Origin: Pseudomonas parafulva
Lineage (GTDB): Bacteria; Pseudomonadota; Gammaproteobacteria; Pseudomonadales; Pseudomonadaceae
Assembly (NCBI RefSeq): GCF_000800255.1
Contig: NZ_CP009747.1
Coordinates: 3,472,001-3,536,000, forward strand
Reading direction: 5' to 3'
Length of the DNA stretch: 64,000 nucleotides
Below, one piece after another: positions 54,901-62,809 of the stretch (the first letter of the stretch is position 1; each line of letters starts with the position of its first letter). Position numbers and translations under genes: made by a program. The notes under the pieces are model-generated. The model had not been told where the DNA came from. It saw nothing but the letters and a program-made list of their open reading frames with translations, and ran no database searches.

Positions 54901-57716
54901 CAGACGCGGCAGTCGCGGTGTGTGCCTATCTTCTGGACCTCGTGCGTAGCCTGACGCGAACGTACGCACAACTGCCTCGGCTTTGTGCGATCTGTGCAAG
55001 TCCGGCCGCAATGGCCCATCCCGATCATCCTTCAGCACTCGCCACCAGCGTGGCCGCCTTGTTCCGCACTGTCATGATCGAATGTCCACAACTGCGGGCG
55101 TGCGTGGTGCATTTCGTCCAGCCTTCGCCTGCGCAACCGGATGATGAAAACGAGTGGAGGGTGTTACGGCAGGTGCTGCACAGCGATGAAGCGCTGGTGC
55201 ACTGTAGCGACGGCACTGCTCAGGTCCCGCGCCTGGAGGCAGCGCACCTCGAGCAGACACCCATGAAGTTCGACAACGGCATAACGTATCTACTGCTGGG
55301 CGGCGGCGGAGGAATTGGCAGACATTTGATACAGCGTCTTGTGGACGATCATGTCAGCGCTATTCATGTGATTGGACGATCCCTGCGGCCGGCAGATGAA
55401 CTGCAGGCAATCATGCGTTGCCATCCTCAGGTCCACTACCACTGTATGGATACCAGCAGTGAACAAGGGCGGGAAGAATGTCGTGCCTGGGCCAGCAGCG
55501 CTCGCCTGGGCAAGCTGTGCCTGTTCAATCTGGCGGTGGATCTGCAAGACAAGTTGTACGAAGACGTCAGCTTCGAGGATCTGCGACGGGCATTCGCAGC
55601 CAAGTGCACAGCCATCCTCACGCTGTGCACTGTGCTTGCCGAACGAGGCTTGCAGGTCCAGTGGGTGATCAACTTCTCCTCCGCTACTGCGTTGCTGGGC
55701 AATGGCGGACAAGCGGCCTACGGGGCTGCCAGCGCCTTCCTCGACGCATTGCCAACCCAGTGCTTTGGCACCGCAGCCAACGTCTCCACCATCAACTGGG
55801 GCGTTTGGCTCGACGCCGGAGCACTACGCGATCAGCCTCAACGTCAACACGTCTTGCAAGCCGGCGGACTGCTGGGGCACTCGAGCGCCCAAGGCATCGA
55901 TTACTTGAGTCAACTGATGGCACAACCGCCTGGCAACAGCGCATTCATGAAGTTGGACGTCGAGCTGCTCGCTGCTCGCTCGCCCGCATGCGCCAGGTTG
56001 CTTGAGCAGTTGCCCCCCTCAGCCCAGGCCAGCGCGATCTCGACCCCGGATTCTCTCACCCTGGCTGAGAGGCTCGGTACCTGTCACGACGAGCGCGCCA
56101 GGCGCTCGGAGCTCGAGCCGTGGCTGATGAAAACCGTGGACAACCTGGTAGGACTGAACGCCTCTACACAACGCAGCTTCCAGGACATCAGCCAGGCGAC
56201 GCTGGCCGAGTTGGGTTTTGACTCACTGGCGAAGGTGCAATTGCGCAATGCGCTCACCACGCAGTTGGGTATTGATTACAGCATCAAGCAACTGCAGCAG
56301 ATCGCCAATATGGACGCGCTCGCGCAGGTGGTCGCAACCTTGACCGGGACCGAACAATGGCGAGCGCCCGGCGCTCGACCGCAGTCACTGGATAGCGTGG
56401 AAACAGGGGAGCCCCCCGTGTCGATCCAGCAGGTTCGCTGGCTTTCGCTGATCGCCAAAGGGTACGGCCTGCGGGTCATTCCCTATCGAATTCATGCGCC
56501 GCTTCAGCGCGAGCATTGCTATGCTGCCTTGTCTCAAGTGCTGGACGAAGAGCCGCTGCTGCGCACCTTTTTCCCGCAAGGTAGACCACAGATCCGCTCG
56601 ACCCACGAAGTACTTGACAGCTTCGACGCGCTGTTCGTGGACCTGCGAGATGTCGCCGATCCAGCCCAGCAGCTTGGTGAGCAGGTGCGCGCAATGGCTC
56701 GCACGCTACCCCAGCCGCAGGTGAACGTGACCTGGGCACTGCGTTTCATTGACGTGGGAGAACCCTTTTTCATCGCGCTGCTAGGTGTGCAGCACCTGGA
56801 GTTCGATGGCAAATCGCTGACGCTGATGCTCGAACGATTCGCCCATTGCCTGCACGCCTTCATGCGAGATCAAACGCCACGCGCACGCGCAGAGGGCCTG
56901 CGCTACGCCGACTACGCCAGAAGGCAGGCCCAGTACCAGAGCACTTGGGCGGAAGATGCCGCCTTCTTCCGGGGGCTGTTCAACGCCTTCGAGGGTCCCA
57001 CAGCACTGCCTGACCACCCAGGGTTCACCTCGACGACGGTGGCGCCTTCAAGCCGATACAGTATTGAATTGCCATCGGCCAATCGGCGCCTGGCGACCTT
57101 GGGGGGCGAATACGGTTTCAGCGTATTCAATGCGGTCTTGTATGCCTATGCCTCCACCATGGCGCACGTGTTGCGGTGCGACAAGCTGATGATAAGCACG
57201 ATCAATAGCGGCCGCGGTCTCGAGGAGCTCAACGATGTCATTGGCCCCTTCACTTCGCCTTGGCCCATTCCAATTACGGTGCATCACCAGTGGCTTGATG
57301 GCATAGGGATGGTCGCACGCACGATCAACGCCATGCAGGACTATCCGTTGATGCACCCAAGTATGCTGATTGATGTTGTCCCAGCATTCGCGGGTATGGC
57401 ACTGGATACCTACTTCTCCGATCTGGGCATCAACTTCCTCAACTATCGGCACACGGTCCCGGCGCCAGATCAGGTGCGTGTGGAAGGTGTAGAAATTCTC
57501 GGGCCCATCTCAGACCGTCTATTGGCCCAAGCGAATATAGAAGACATGCAGCGTGTCCCTGGCCTGCACTTGGTAGTCGAGATACTTGACGACGACCTGC
57601 GCTTGAATTTCTGGCATCACAGTCAGCGCTTCAGCCACAAGCAGGTAGAAGGGTGGGCACAGTTGATGAGCCAGAAGCTCGATGCACTACTCCAACTGAA
57701 GGAGCGTGACGTGTGA
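51981..57716 (+). CDS. Modular polyketide synthase KS-AT-KR-ACP-C
   Basis: 1911 residues; AGGAGG lies a few bases before ATG 51981. KS (about 13-430): Cys176 in QAACATS, His312 in EAHGTAT, His351 in GNIGH. AT (about 522-820): Ser617 in GHSLGE and His720 in RPGH. KR (about 880-1340): GGGGGIG at 1107-1113, Ser1234, Tyr1247. ACP (about 1380-1455): Ser1415 in GFDSL. The last 430 residues are an NRPS-type condensation domain with QHLEFDG at 1604-1610, where the first His of HHxxxDG is Gln but the catalytic His1605 and Asp1609 remain, and GPFTSP near 1755. No DH, ER or TE. One extension would give a beta-hydroxy acyl-ACP, which the C domain may pass to an amine or alcohol. Confidence 0.93.
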   Translation: MSELNDQQSRLEDTAIAIVGMACRFPGANSVHQYWQNLLNGVESIEVSQDQAGRIHAKAQITHIECFDHEFFGFSLKEAMLLDPQQRVLLECAWEAMEDAALHGRTAATGVFCGAGPSSYFINNVYGLQAHDSACALYQSSEALARFMATDKEFLASRIAYKLDCRGPAVNVQAACATSLFGVQAAVQALLLGECESAVVGASAISVPQTIPYFFEPGMPFSSDGHCRPFDAQASGTIFGSGAAVIVLKRLSDALAQGDEIHALIRGIATNNDGAHRAGMSAPSVAGQTQVVSEALSLAESSPERIHYIEAHGTATPIGDPIEVKALANVFAERSRQSLCYLGSVKGNIGHLGWAAGMAGLIKGIMIAKYRKIPATLHLHTYNPELHIEDTPFEVNRNTIDLDVDRVQIGVSSFGLGGNNAHLILETAPTHAHAPAVPALPAGLVPLSARSPQALRELIAQYREFLHTQPDEAYATFVANLWQRRTHFDHRACLVATDRSQAMQGLQDLQDMPLPIRHSQPVRVALMFSGQGGEHRGMARALYEREPVFRQAVDEFDAICSTTFAARAAQLLFDDHFSGALETDISRSQPLIFVVQVAMARLLLSNLHAPDALLGHSLGEYAAACIAGVFTPEQGFMIVTERSRLLHSIGEQGAMLMIATDQEQVIGLMQACGVNASIAATNTLANTVVSGSVADIETLMRHADACAVTHQRLNISRPGHSALLEPLLEQFEAFVSQFELASPSMPLISGLTGTMADSTVAQAAYWRRQLRETVNWQSAYACAVERGCTHFVEVGVSSALSAMAVGQSPSEVIVLPMTRKGRASDQQYLAVLARLYSDGAQLSSSLAPSPHLLEGLPSYPFQRVRCWIESNVPEASTPSLYKTTWHPLSWENAQSISSPPTNVLLLTPDSNSRYGSALQRAFGHVWAVDSAPWIGAAQGSDHCAPAAIDTLWREYPEGFDCVYADLTHLPTDEPDAAVAVCAYLLDLVRSLTRTYAQLPRLCAICASPAAMAHPDHPSALATSVAALFRTVMIECPQLRACVVHFVQPSPAQPDDENEWRVLRQVLHSDEALVHCSDGTAQVPRLEAAHLEQTPMKFDNGITYLLLGGGGGIGRHLIQRLVDDHVSAIHVIGRSLRPADELQAIMRCHPQVHYHCMDTSSEQGREECRAWASSARLGKLCLFNLAVDLQDKLYEDVSFEDLRRAFAAKCTAILTLCTVLAERGLQVQWVINFSSATALLGNGGQAAYGAASAFLDALPTQCFGTAANVSTINWGVWLDAGALRDQPQRQHVLQAGGLLGHSSAQGIDYLSQLMAQPPGNSAFMKLDVELLAARSPACARLLEQLPPSAQASAISTPDSLTLAERLGTCHDERARRSELEPWLMKTVDNLVGLNASTQRSFQDISQATLAELGFDSLAKVQLRNALTTQLGIDYSIKQLQQIANMDALAQVVATLTGTEQWRAPGARPQSLDSVETGEPPVSIQQVRWLSLIAKGYGLRVIPYRIHAPLQREHCYAALSQVLDEEPLLRTFFPQGRPQIRSTHEVLDSFDALFVDLRDVADPAQQLGEQVRAMARTLPQPQVNVTWALRFIDVGEPFFIALLGVQHLEFDGKSLTLMLERFAHCLHAFMRDQTPRARAEGLRYADYARRQAQYQSTWAEDAAFFRGLFNAFEGPTALPDHPGFTSTTVAPSSRYSIELPSANRRLATLGGEYGFSVFNAVLYAYASTMAHVLRCDKLMISTINSGRGLEELNDVIGPFTSPWPIPITVHHQWLDGIGMVARTINAMQDYPLMHPSMLIDVVPAFAGMALDTYFSDLGINFLNYRHTVPAPDQVRVEGVEILGPISDRLLAQANIEDMQRVPGLHLVVEILDDDLRLNFWHHSQRFSHKQVEGWAQLMSQKLDALLQLKERDV

Positions 57717-58441
57717 GCCAGGACCGTATTTCATTGCTGTGTTTTTCCTACGCGGGAGGTAGCGCGAGTTTCTACGCACGCTGGCAACGTCTACTACCGA
57801 TGGCCCAGGTCATACCTGTGGACTTGCCGCCACGGGGCCAGTCGCCCGGGGCCCCTGCGTTCAACAGCCGTGAAGCCACGATCACCTATCTGCTCGAACA
57901 GGTGCAAAGCCGCTGCCGCGGCCGGTTTGCGTTGTTCGGGCATAGTCTTGGCGGTCGGCTCGCCTTTGAGCTGCTCGTCAGTCTTGAGCAGCGTCTGGAA
58001 CTGCGCGCAGAGGCACTGTTCGTCAGTGGCTGCCTGGCACCCGAGCGCTTCGCCGTTGCCATGGGCGCCTATGAACGTGATCTGAGCGATCAGCGCCTGC
58101 TGCAGGTTCTCCAGGACTTGGGCGGTACGCCGCCAGAACTGATGAGCAACCCTGAACTCATGCAACAGGCTCTGCCGGTCATACGCGCAGATTTTCAGCT
58201 GGCCATCGACCTCTCCAGATGCCCGCCTGCGCAGGTATCGGCGCCCATTCATCTCATACTGGGCGATAACGACCCGGTGACCGATCAGCAGCCCGATTAC
58301 TCGGGCTGGGCGCGTCAAACGTTGGGCAGGTGCCAATTGACGACGGTCGCAGGCGATCACTTCTTCATCCGTACGAACTTCGCAGCCGTAGCTGAGACGG
58401 TGGCACGAACGCTTCGTGAGGTCACCGCACATGCCTATTGA
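57713..58441 (+). CDS. Type II thioesterase
   Basis: 242 residues from GTG 57713, overlapping the PKS stop by four bases (GTGA), with AAGGAG ahead of it. It has the external-thioesterase features: CFSYAGGSASFYARW near the N-terminus, nucleophile GHSLGG with Ser78, the Asp in LGDNDPVT and the His in AGDHFFI. Type II thioesterases clear wrongly loaded or stalled carriers; because the PKS has no integrated TE, this one could also perform final release. It most resembles GrsT/RifR-type enzymes in layout, judged by eye. Confidence 0.9.
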   Translation: MSQDRISLLCFSYAGGSASFYARWQRLLPMAQVIPVDLPPRGQSPGAPAFNSREATITYLLEQVQSRCRGRFALFGHSLGGRLAFELLVSLEQRLELRAEALFVSGCLAPERFAVAMGAYERDLSDQRLLQVLQDLGGTPPELMSNPELMQQALPVIRADFQLAIDLSRCPPAQVSAPIHLILGDNDPVTDQQPDYSGWARQTLGRCQLTTVAGDHFFIRTNFAAVAETVARTLREVTAHAY

Positions 58442-59330
58442 ACTGCCCGCTCACCCGTACCCAGCGCGTTGCTCGACGATTCAGGACATTCATCAGTGCA
58501 TGCTCACGCTGTCACGAACAGGGCCAGGTTGCGCTTATCGATGGTGCATCCTCGACTGGCAGACAGGCTCGCGCTTCGAACAGGCAGCCGATGCGCCATG
58601 CCCTGCCTCGAGTACCCGCAAACTGTTCATCCTCATTGCGGTACTGCGCGAAATCGAAACCGGTAACTGGCGGCTCGACGACCGGCTTTGGCTCCTTCCG
58701 CAGGCGGCTGGCCAGCAGACGTGCGGGGCATTATGGCTACTGGACGAACCCCGCGCGTTCACCATTGCGGAGTTGCTCAAATGCATGATGGCCCTGAGCG
58801 ACAACGTAGCCACGTTCCATCTCGTGCGTCGGCTCGGCCTGCAGCGGCTCAATGCGTTTTCAAAGACGTTGCAGTTGCAGCACACCCATCATGTCGGTGC
58901 CGTCCCCAACCCGCTGCTCGATGCAGACCATCCCCTGGAAGCGGTGAATACCACCACCGCTTCGGACCTGGTGAAAGCCCTGGAGTTGATGGTGCAGGGC
59001 GTTCAAGGCACCGGCAGGGGCCCCACATTCATTGCCCAAGAACTGTGTGAATTCGGCTTGGCGTGCATGCGTGGGCAACAAGACACCACGGCAATCCGAA
59101 GTTGGCTCGACGAGGCCAGTCACGTAGGTGATAAACACGGCATTGGTTATCGCAACTACAACAACGTGGGTTACTTCATGCGCCAAGGTCAGGTGAAGGT
59201 GATCGTTTCGGTCATCGTTGACGACCTGAACCACGTCGCTCCCACCACATGCGCCTTTGCCCACGCCAGGGACTTCATTGGGCTGTTTTCACGCCTGCTC
59301 GATGACTACTGCACACTTCAGCATGATTAA
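58431..59330 (+). CDS. Class-A-beta-lactamase-fold serine hydrolase within the cluster
   Basis: 299 residues from ATG 58431, with GTGAGGT upstream; a GTG at 58416 is an alternative. The start overlaps the thioesterase end by 11 bases. The three penicillin-recognising motifs are present: SxxK as Ser61-Thr-Arg-Lys64, SDN at 123-125, and KHG at 235-237 in place of KTG. The deacylating Glu of class A enzymes (ExxLN) is not evident where expected. No signal peptide is seen, so it should stay in the cytosol, unlike resistance beta-lactamases. It may act as an acyl transferase, amidase or cyclase on the product. Confidence 0.82.
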   Translation: MPIELPAHPYPARCSTIQDIHQCMLTLSRTGPGCAYRWCILDWQTGSRFEQAADAPCPASSTRKLFILIAVLREIETGNWRLDDRLWLLPQAAGQQTCGALWLLDEPRAFTIAELLKCMMALSDNVATFHLVRRLGLQRLNAFSKTLQLQHTHHVGAVPNPLLDADHPLEAVNTTTASDLVKALELMVQGVQGTGRGPTFIAQELCEFGLACMRGQQDTTAIRSWLDEASHVGDKHGIGYRNYNNVGYFMRQGQVKVIVSVIVDDLNHVAPTTCAFAHARDFIGLFSRLLDDYCTLQHD

Positions 59331-59344
59331 CGGAGCCCGGACCC

Positions 59345-60097
59345 ATGACCCTCTCATTGGCGAAGTCCTACAACGGCAAAACTGACGTGTACGAGCGCGC
59401 AAGACCGCTCTACCCCAGTGCCGCGATCACGTGGATCAATCACTGCGTTCCACGCCTGTCCACGCTACCGATTGTCGATATCGGTGCAGGCACAGGTATT
59501 CTCACCCGCCAGCTTGGCGCTTTAGGGCTCCCCATGATCGGCATCGAACCCAATCGTCAGATGCTCACTCAAGCGCGTGACCGTGACCAGAACGCAGACT
59601 ATCGACAGGGATCTGCCGAAGACACCGGACTGGCCCCAGGCTCGGCCCGTGCAATTGTGTGCGGGCAATCCTTCCATTGGTTCGATACTCGGCGAGCGGC
59701 TGAGGAGTTTCGCCGAATCCTGAACGTCGGCGGACCGGTCATACTGGCGTGGAACATCAGAAGCCCTGACCACGACGCCTTCCATATCGCTTATGAAGCC
59801 ATGCTCGCACAGAGCTTCGAGCACTATGCACAGACGCTCGAGATCGACCGGGAACTCGAGGACCGCGTGAACGACTTCTACGCTGGGCAGTTCGAAGAAC
59901 GCAGATTTGCCAATGCCCAGCAGTTGGGAATTGATGAATTCATCGACAGAACCTTGTCGTGCTCGTACGCCGCGTTGCCGGGAACCGCCGAGTACGAAGC
60001 TGCGATTGCAGCCCTGCAAGCGCTTCATCGTCAATTCCAGGTGCAAGGTCAAGTATCGCTTCGGTACTCAACGCGTGTCGTCCATGGCGTTATCTAA
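59345..60097 (+). CDS. Class I SAM-dependent methyltransferase
   Basis: 250 residues; GGAGCC precedes the ATG. Motif I is VDIGAGTG at 44-51, motif post-I is IGIEPNRQML (Glu binding the ribose), motif II covers GQSFHWFD and motif III VGGPVILAW. The layout is that of the UbiE/Methyltransf_11 group of small-molecule O-, C- or N-methyltransferases. In this cluster, methylation of the hydroxyl formed by the ketoreductase, or of the pyrrolidine nitrogen, is possible. Starts 14 bases after the hydrolase stop, and its last 14 bases overlap the MFS gene. Confidence 0.9.
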   Translation: MTLSLAKSYNGKTDVYERARPLYPSAAITWINHCVPRLSTLPIVDIGAGTGILTRQLGALGLPMIGIEPNRQMLTQARDRDQNADYRQGSAEDTGLAPGSARAIVCGQSFHWFDTRRAAEEFRRILNVGGPVILAWNIRSPDHDAFHIAYEAMLAQSFEHYAQTLEIDRELEDRVNDFYAGQFEERRFANAQQLGIDEFIDRTLSCSYAALPGTAEYEAAIAALQALHRQFQVQGQVSLRYSTRVVHGVI

Positions 60098-61310
60098 ACC
60101 TCTGGCGCTTGCGTCGCTGTTTCACGGCCGTGGATTGATCGTTCCTTTGTCGGCCTTGCCGACATTGGCGCGTGCCGCATTCATGGCCTACTTCCTGGTG
60201 TACTTGAAGGTCAACTTCGGCCTCGCAGTGGACCAAATAGGACTGTTCATCGCTGGCTTTGTCTTGTTCAGTTCACTGGTGAGCTTAGTGGCGGGAGCGC
60301 TGACCGATCGGCTAGGGCCCAAGTGGGTGATCGTACTTTCACCCCTGCTGCAAAGCGCGGCCTATGTGGGACTGCAACTGTGCGACTCGTTGATCGTCGC
60401 GTTCATGCTGTGTCTGATCCTGAACCTGGCGTACCTGGCTTCGGAGACTGCGGTGCGTCTGTGCATCGCTCGCTGGTTCGGTGCGCATCAGACGGCAGGC
60501 GTCCTCTCGGTGAAGTACAGCCTGACCAACATCGCCTACGCCGTCGGGCCATTGATGGGCCTTTGGTTGCACAGCCTCGGCGGAAATCCGCTACTACTGT
60601 GCGCAGTCATGGCTTCACTGTTGATGGCTGCAATCTTTCTCCCCTGGCAGCCAAGCGACTCTGGCAGCGACGACTCCAGCCCCCAGGAAACGATGCGGTC
60701 GACCCTCAGGAGCATGGTCGCAGACCGAACATTACTGACCTACACGCTGGCGACTATCTTGCTCGCAGGCGTGTTTGGCCAGTTTCATCTCTACATCGGC
60801 CAATATCTGCTGACGCGCTACTCGGTCCAGCAGATGTACGAAATCATCAATGTCGTCTTCATCACTAACGCGCTGACGTCCGCCTGCTTGCAATATGTGT
60901 TGGGCCGTCACGTCTCAGTTGAACATTTCGCGCGCTGGATCGGACTGTGCCTGGTGGCCTTTGCCATTGGGCTCGTTGGCTTCGGCACGTCCAGCACACT
61001 GGTGGGATGGATACTGTTCACGCTGATATTCACCGTCGGCGAAATCATCGTGCAACCTGTCGAATTTCTGTTCATCACTGAGATCGCGCCGGCACACCGG
61101 GCCGGGGCCTACTACAGCTCGCAGAATCTAACGTATTTGGGTGCCGCTTCCACTCCGCTGGTGGCCGGGCTGATCCTTTCTCAGACAAGCCCGATCTGGC
61201 TGTTGATTTATCTTCTGACATTGCTCGCCACAGGCGGGGGTATATTGCTGCGACACAGTCGGAAAATCCGCCCAACCGTACTCGTCGACGAGCACGGTGA
61301 CGGACGGTGA
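60084..61310 (+). CDS. MFS exporter of the cluster
   Basis: 408 residues from ATG 60084, which overlaps the methyltransferase end by 14 bases; an upstream frame from 59907 would be antisense-like and rich in Arg/Pro and is rejected. About 12 hydrophobic segments are visible, with the cytoplasmic loop 2-3 signature GALTDRLGPKWV and long helices such as FMAYFLVYLKVNFGLAVDQIGLF. It resembles MdtH/MDR-type drug exporters of the MFS family. As the only transporter in the cluster it probably exports the product and adds to self-protection. Confidence 0.9.
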   Translation: MALSKPLALASLFHGRGLIVPLSALPTLARAAFMAYFLVYLKVNFGLAVDQIGLFIAGFVLFSSLVSLVAGALTDRLGPKWVIVLSPLLQSAAYVGLQLCDSLIVAFMLCLILNLAYLASETAVRLCIARWFGAHQTAGVLSVKYSLTNIAYAVGPLMGLWLHSLGGNPLLLCAVMASLLMAAIFLPWQPSDSGSDDSSPQETMRSTLRSMVADRTLLTYTLATILLAGVFGQFHLYIGQYLLTRYSVQQMYEIINVVFITNALTSACLQYVLGRHVSVEHFARWIGLCLVAFAIGLVGFGTSSTLVGWILFTLIFTVGEIIVQPVEFLFITEIAPAHRAGAYYSSQNLTYLGAASTPLVAGLILSQTSPIWLLIYLLTLLATGGGILLRHSRKIRPTVLVDEHGDGR

Positions 61311-61318
61311 GCCTAGGT

Positions 61319-62809
61319 TCAGTAGGACTTGGCAAATAGCGCCATTGTCTGGGTCGGTTGCCCAGTGAATAAACAATGGTGTGTATCGCCTGTTTGTTGC
61401 AGGGGCAGACAACGGACACTGACGCCCATGCCTGAGAGCCCCTCTTCTACGTGAGGATGATCTACAAAAGGCGCCAGTACGAATGGCGCAGTCTGCTGCT
61501 CTTCCTCGAACGCTCGCTTGAAATCGCTCAATGAAGTTACAGTGATCGTCCGCTCCAGTAAACGCTGACTGGCCTGTTCCAATAACCGGTCCTGTATCCC
61601 TTGAAGTCGCTGACTTACGCTATGGATAAAGTGTTCGACTGTCGAACTTTCAACCTCTTTGGGCTCGGTCCGAAGACTTAACGACACGGTGCTTGCCAGA
61701 ACTTCCCTGGCGCCAATTTCAACCCGTATCGGAACACCTCGTTTAATGTGGTACCACTTCTTGTCCGCACCGCTTAGTTCTCGTTTATCCACCAGCGCTC
61801 GTACCGGCTGATCGTCCCAGCGCTGCGCTGACAGTCGCGAGCGCAGTACGTCGCAAGCCTCCAGGATCGACTGTCTGTCCGACTCATCGCGAACGACGGG
61901 CACGATGACTATCTGCACGGGCGCCACTTTGGGTGGAACCCGCAGACCATCGTCGTCACCGTGCGTCATGATCATTGCGCCGATCATTCGTGTGGACACC
62001 CCCCAGGAGGTCGTCCAGGCGAATGCTCGCTGACCGTCGCGATTGATGAAGCGGATATCGGAAGCTTTAGCGAAATTCTGCCCCAGAAAATGCGACGTAC
62101 CCGCCTGCAACGCCTTGCCGTCCTGCATCATGGCTTCGATGGTGTAGGTATCGACCGCGCCAGGAAAGCGCTCCCAGGAGCACTTGAGGCCCTTGATGAC
62201 CGGAATCGCCAGGTGGTCGTGGACGAAGTCCGCGTAGATATTCAACATTCTCAGAGTTTCCTCCAGAGCCTCCTCTTTGCATGCATGGGCCGTATGGCCT
62301 TCTTGCCACAGGAACTCCGAAGTTCGCAGGAAGATCCGCGGCCGCATTTCCCAGCGCAGCACATTGGCCCACTGGTTGATCAGCAATGGCAGATCCCGAT
62401 AACTCTGTACCCAGCGAGCAAATGAGGCGCCTATCACCGTTTCGCTGGTCGGCCTGATGATCAGCGGCTCTTCGAGTTCACCGGCGGCGACCAGAGCACC
62501 CTCTGCGTCCTGCTCGAGACGATGATGGGTGACGACTGCGCACTCTTTGGCGAAGCCCTCGACATGATCGGCCTCCTTTTGCAGAAACGACAATGGAATC
62601 AATAACGGAAAGTAAGCATTGACATGGCCCGTCTCCTTGAAACGCCTGTCCAGTTCTTGCTGAATATGTTCCCAAATACCATAACCCCAGGGTCGAATGA
62701 CCATGCAACCCCTTACTGGCGAATTCTCAGCCATCTCAGCGTGCAGGACGACTTGCTGATACCACTCTGGGAAGTTCTCGGCTCGCGTAGGTTTGATTGC
62801 AGTTTTCAT
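61319..62809 (-). CDS. proS: Second prolyl-tRNA synthetase, eukaryote/archaeal-like type (predicted immunity enzyme)
   Basis: 496 residues. Class II motifs are clear: motif 1 GCMVIRPWGYGIWEHI (34-49), the proline-binding RPTSE (119-123), motif 2 RWEMRPRIFLRTSEFLWQEGH (152-172, with Arg152, Glu154 and Glu170), and motif 3 in TSWGVSTRMIGAMIMTHGDD. Human EPRS has near-equivalents (RWEF, LRTREFLWQEGH, GVMTMVHGDN). It lacks the editing insertion between motifs 2 and 3, and ends ALFAKSY, as eukaryotic/archaeal-type enzymes end in a Tyr. Housekeeping ProRS of pseudomonads is the longer insertion-bearing type. It converges on the exporter gene, so has its own promoter. Inferred role: resistance to a product that hits the host ProRS. 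Confidence 0.9.
   Translation of the reverse strand: MKTAIKPTRAENFPEWYQQVVLHAEMAENSPVRGCMVIRPWGYGIWEHIQQELDRRFKETGHVNAYFPLLIPLSFLQKEADHVEGFAKECAVVTHHRLEQDAEGALVAAGELEEPLIIRPTSETVIGASFARWVQSYRDLPLLINQWANVLRWEMRPRIFLRTSEFLWQEGHTAHACKEEALEETLRMLNIYADFVHDHLAIPVIKGLKCSWERFPGAVDTYTIEAMMQDGKALQAGTSHFLGQNFAKASDIRFINRDGQRAFAWTTSWGVSTRMIGAMIMTHGDDDGLRVPPKVAPVQIVIVPVVRDESDRQSILEACDVLRSRLSAQRWDDQPVRALVDKRELSGADKKWYHIKRGVPIRVEIGAREVLASTVSLSLRTEPKEVESSTVEHFIHSVSQRLQGIQDRLLEQASQRLLERTITVTSLSDFKRAFEEEQQTAPFVLAPFVDHPHVEEGLSGMGVSVRCLPLQQTGDTHHCLFTGQPTQTMALFAKSY

Larger units (their letters stand above)
48919..62809. other. Biosynthetic gene cluster: proline-primed PKS/NRPS hybrid with ProRS self-resistance (predicted)
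   Basis: Seven plus-strand genes (48919-61310) with overlaps or gaps of at most 14 bases form an operon: ccr, A-T didomain, PKS, thioesterase, beta-lactamase-fold hydrolase, methyltransferase and MFS exporter. A convergent ProRS gene ends eight bases from the exporter stop. Codon use and GC differ by eye from flanking genes. No regulator, TonB receptor, phosphopantetheinyl transferase or oxidase lies within. The predicted logic is activation of proline, one elongation with an unusual extender and ketoreduction, then release by the C-terminal C domain or the thioesterase. Genes are described individually. Confidence 0.8.

Noticed and set aside
58431..59330. Antibiotic-resistance beta-lactamase
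   Set aside because: No signal peptide, no ExxLN Glu, KHG instead of KTG and embedded in a biosynthetic operon.
59907..60083. N-terminal extension of the MFS exporter
   Set aside because: The added 59 residues are Arg/Cys/Pro-rich and overlap the methyltransferase; ATG 60084 gives a standard MFS start.
48919..62809. Coronafacic acid cluster
   Set aside because: Shares the CCR idea, but lacks CfaA-E and the Cfa6/Cfa7 multi-module PKS, and has a proline A domain, a C domain and ProRS instead.
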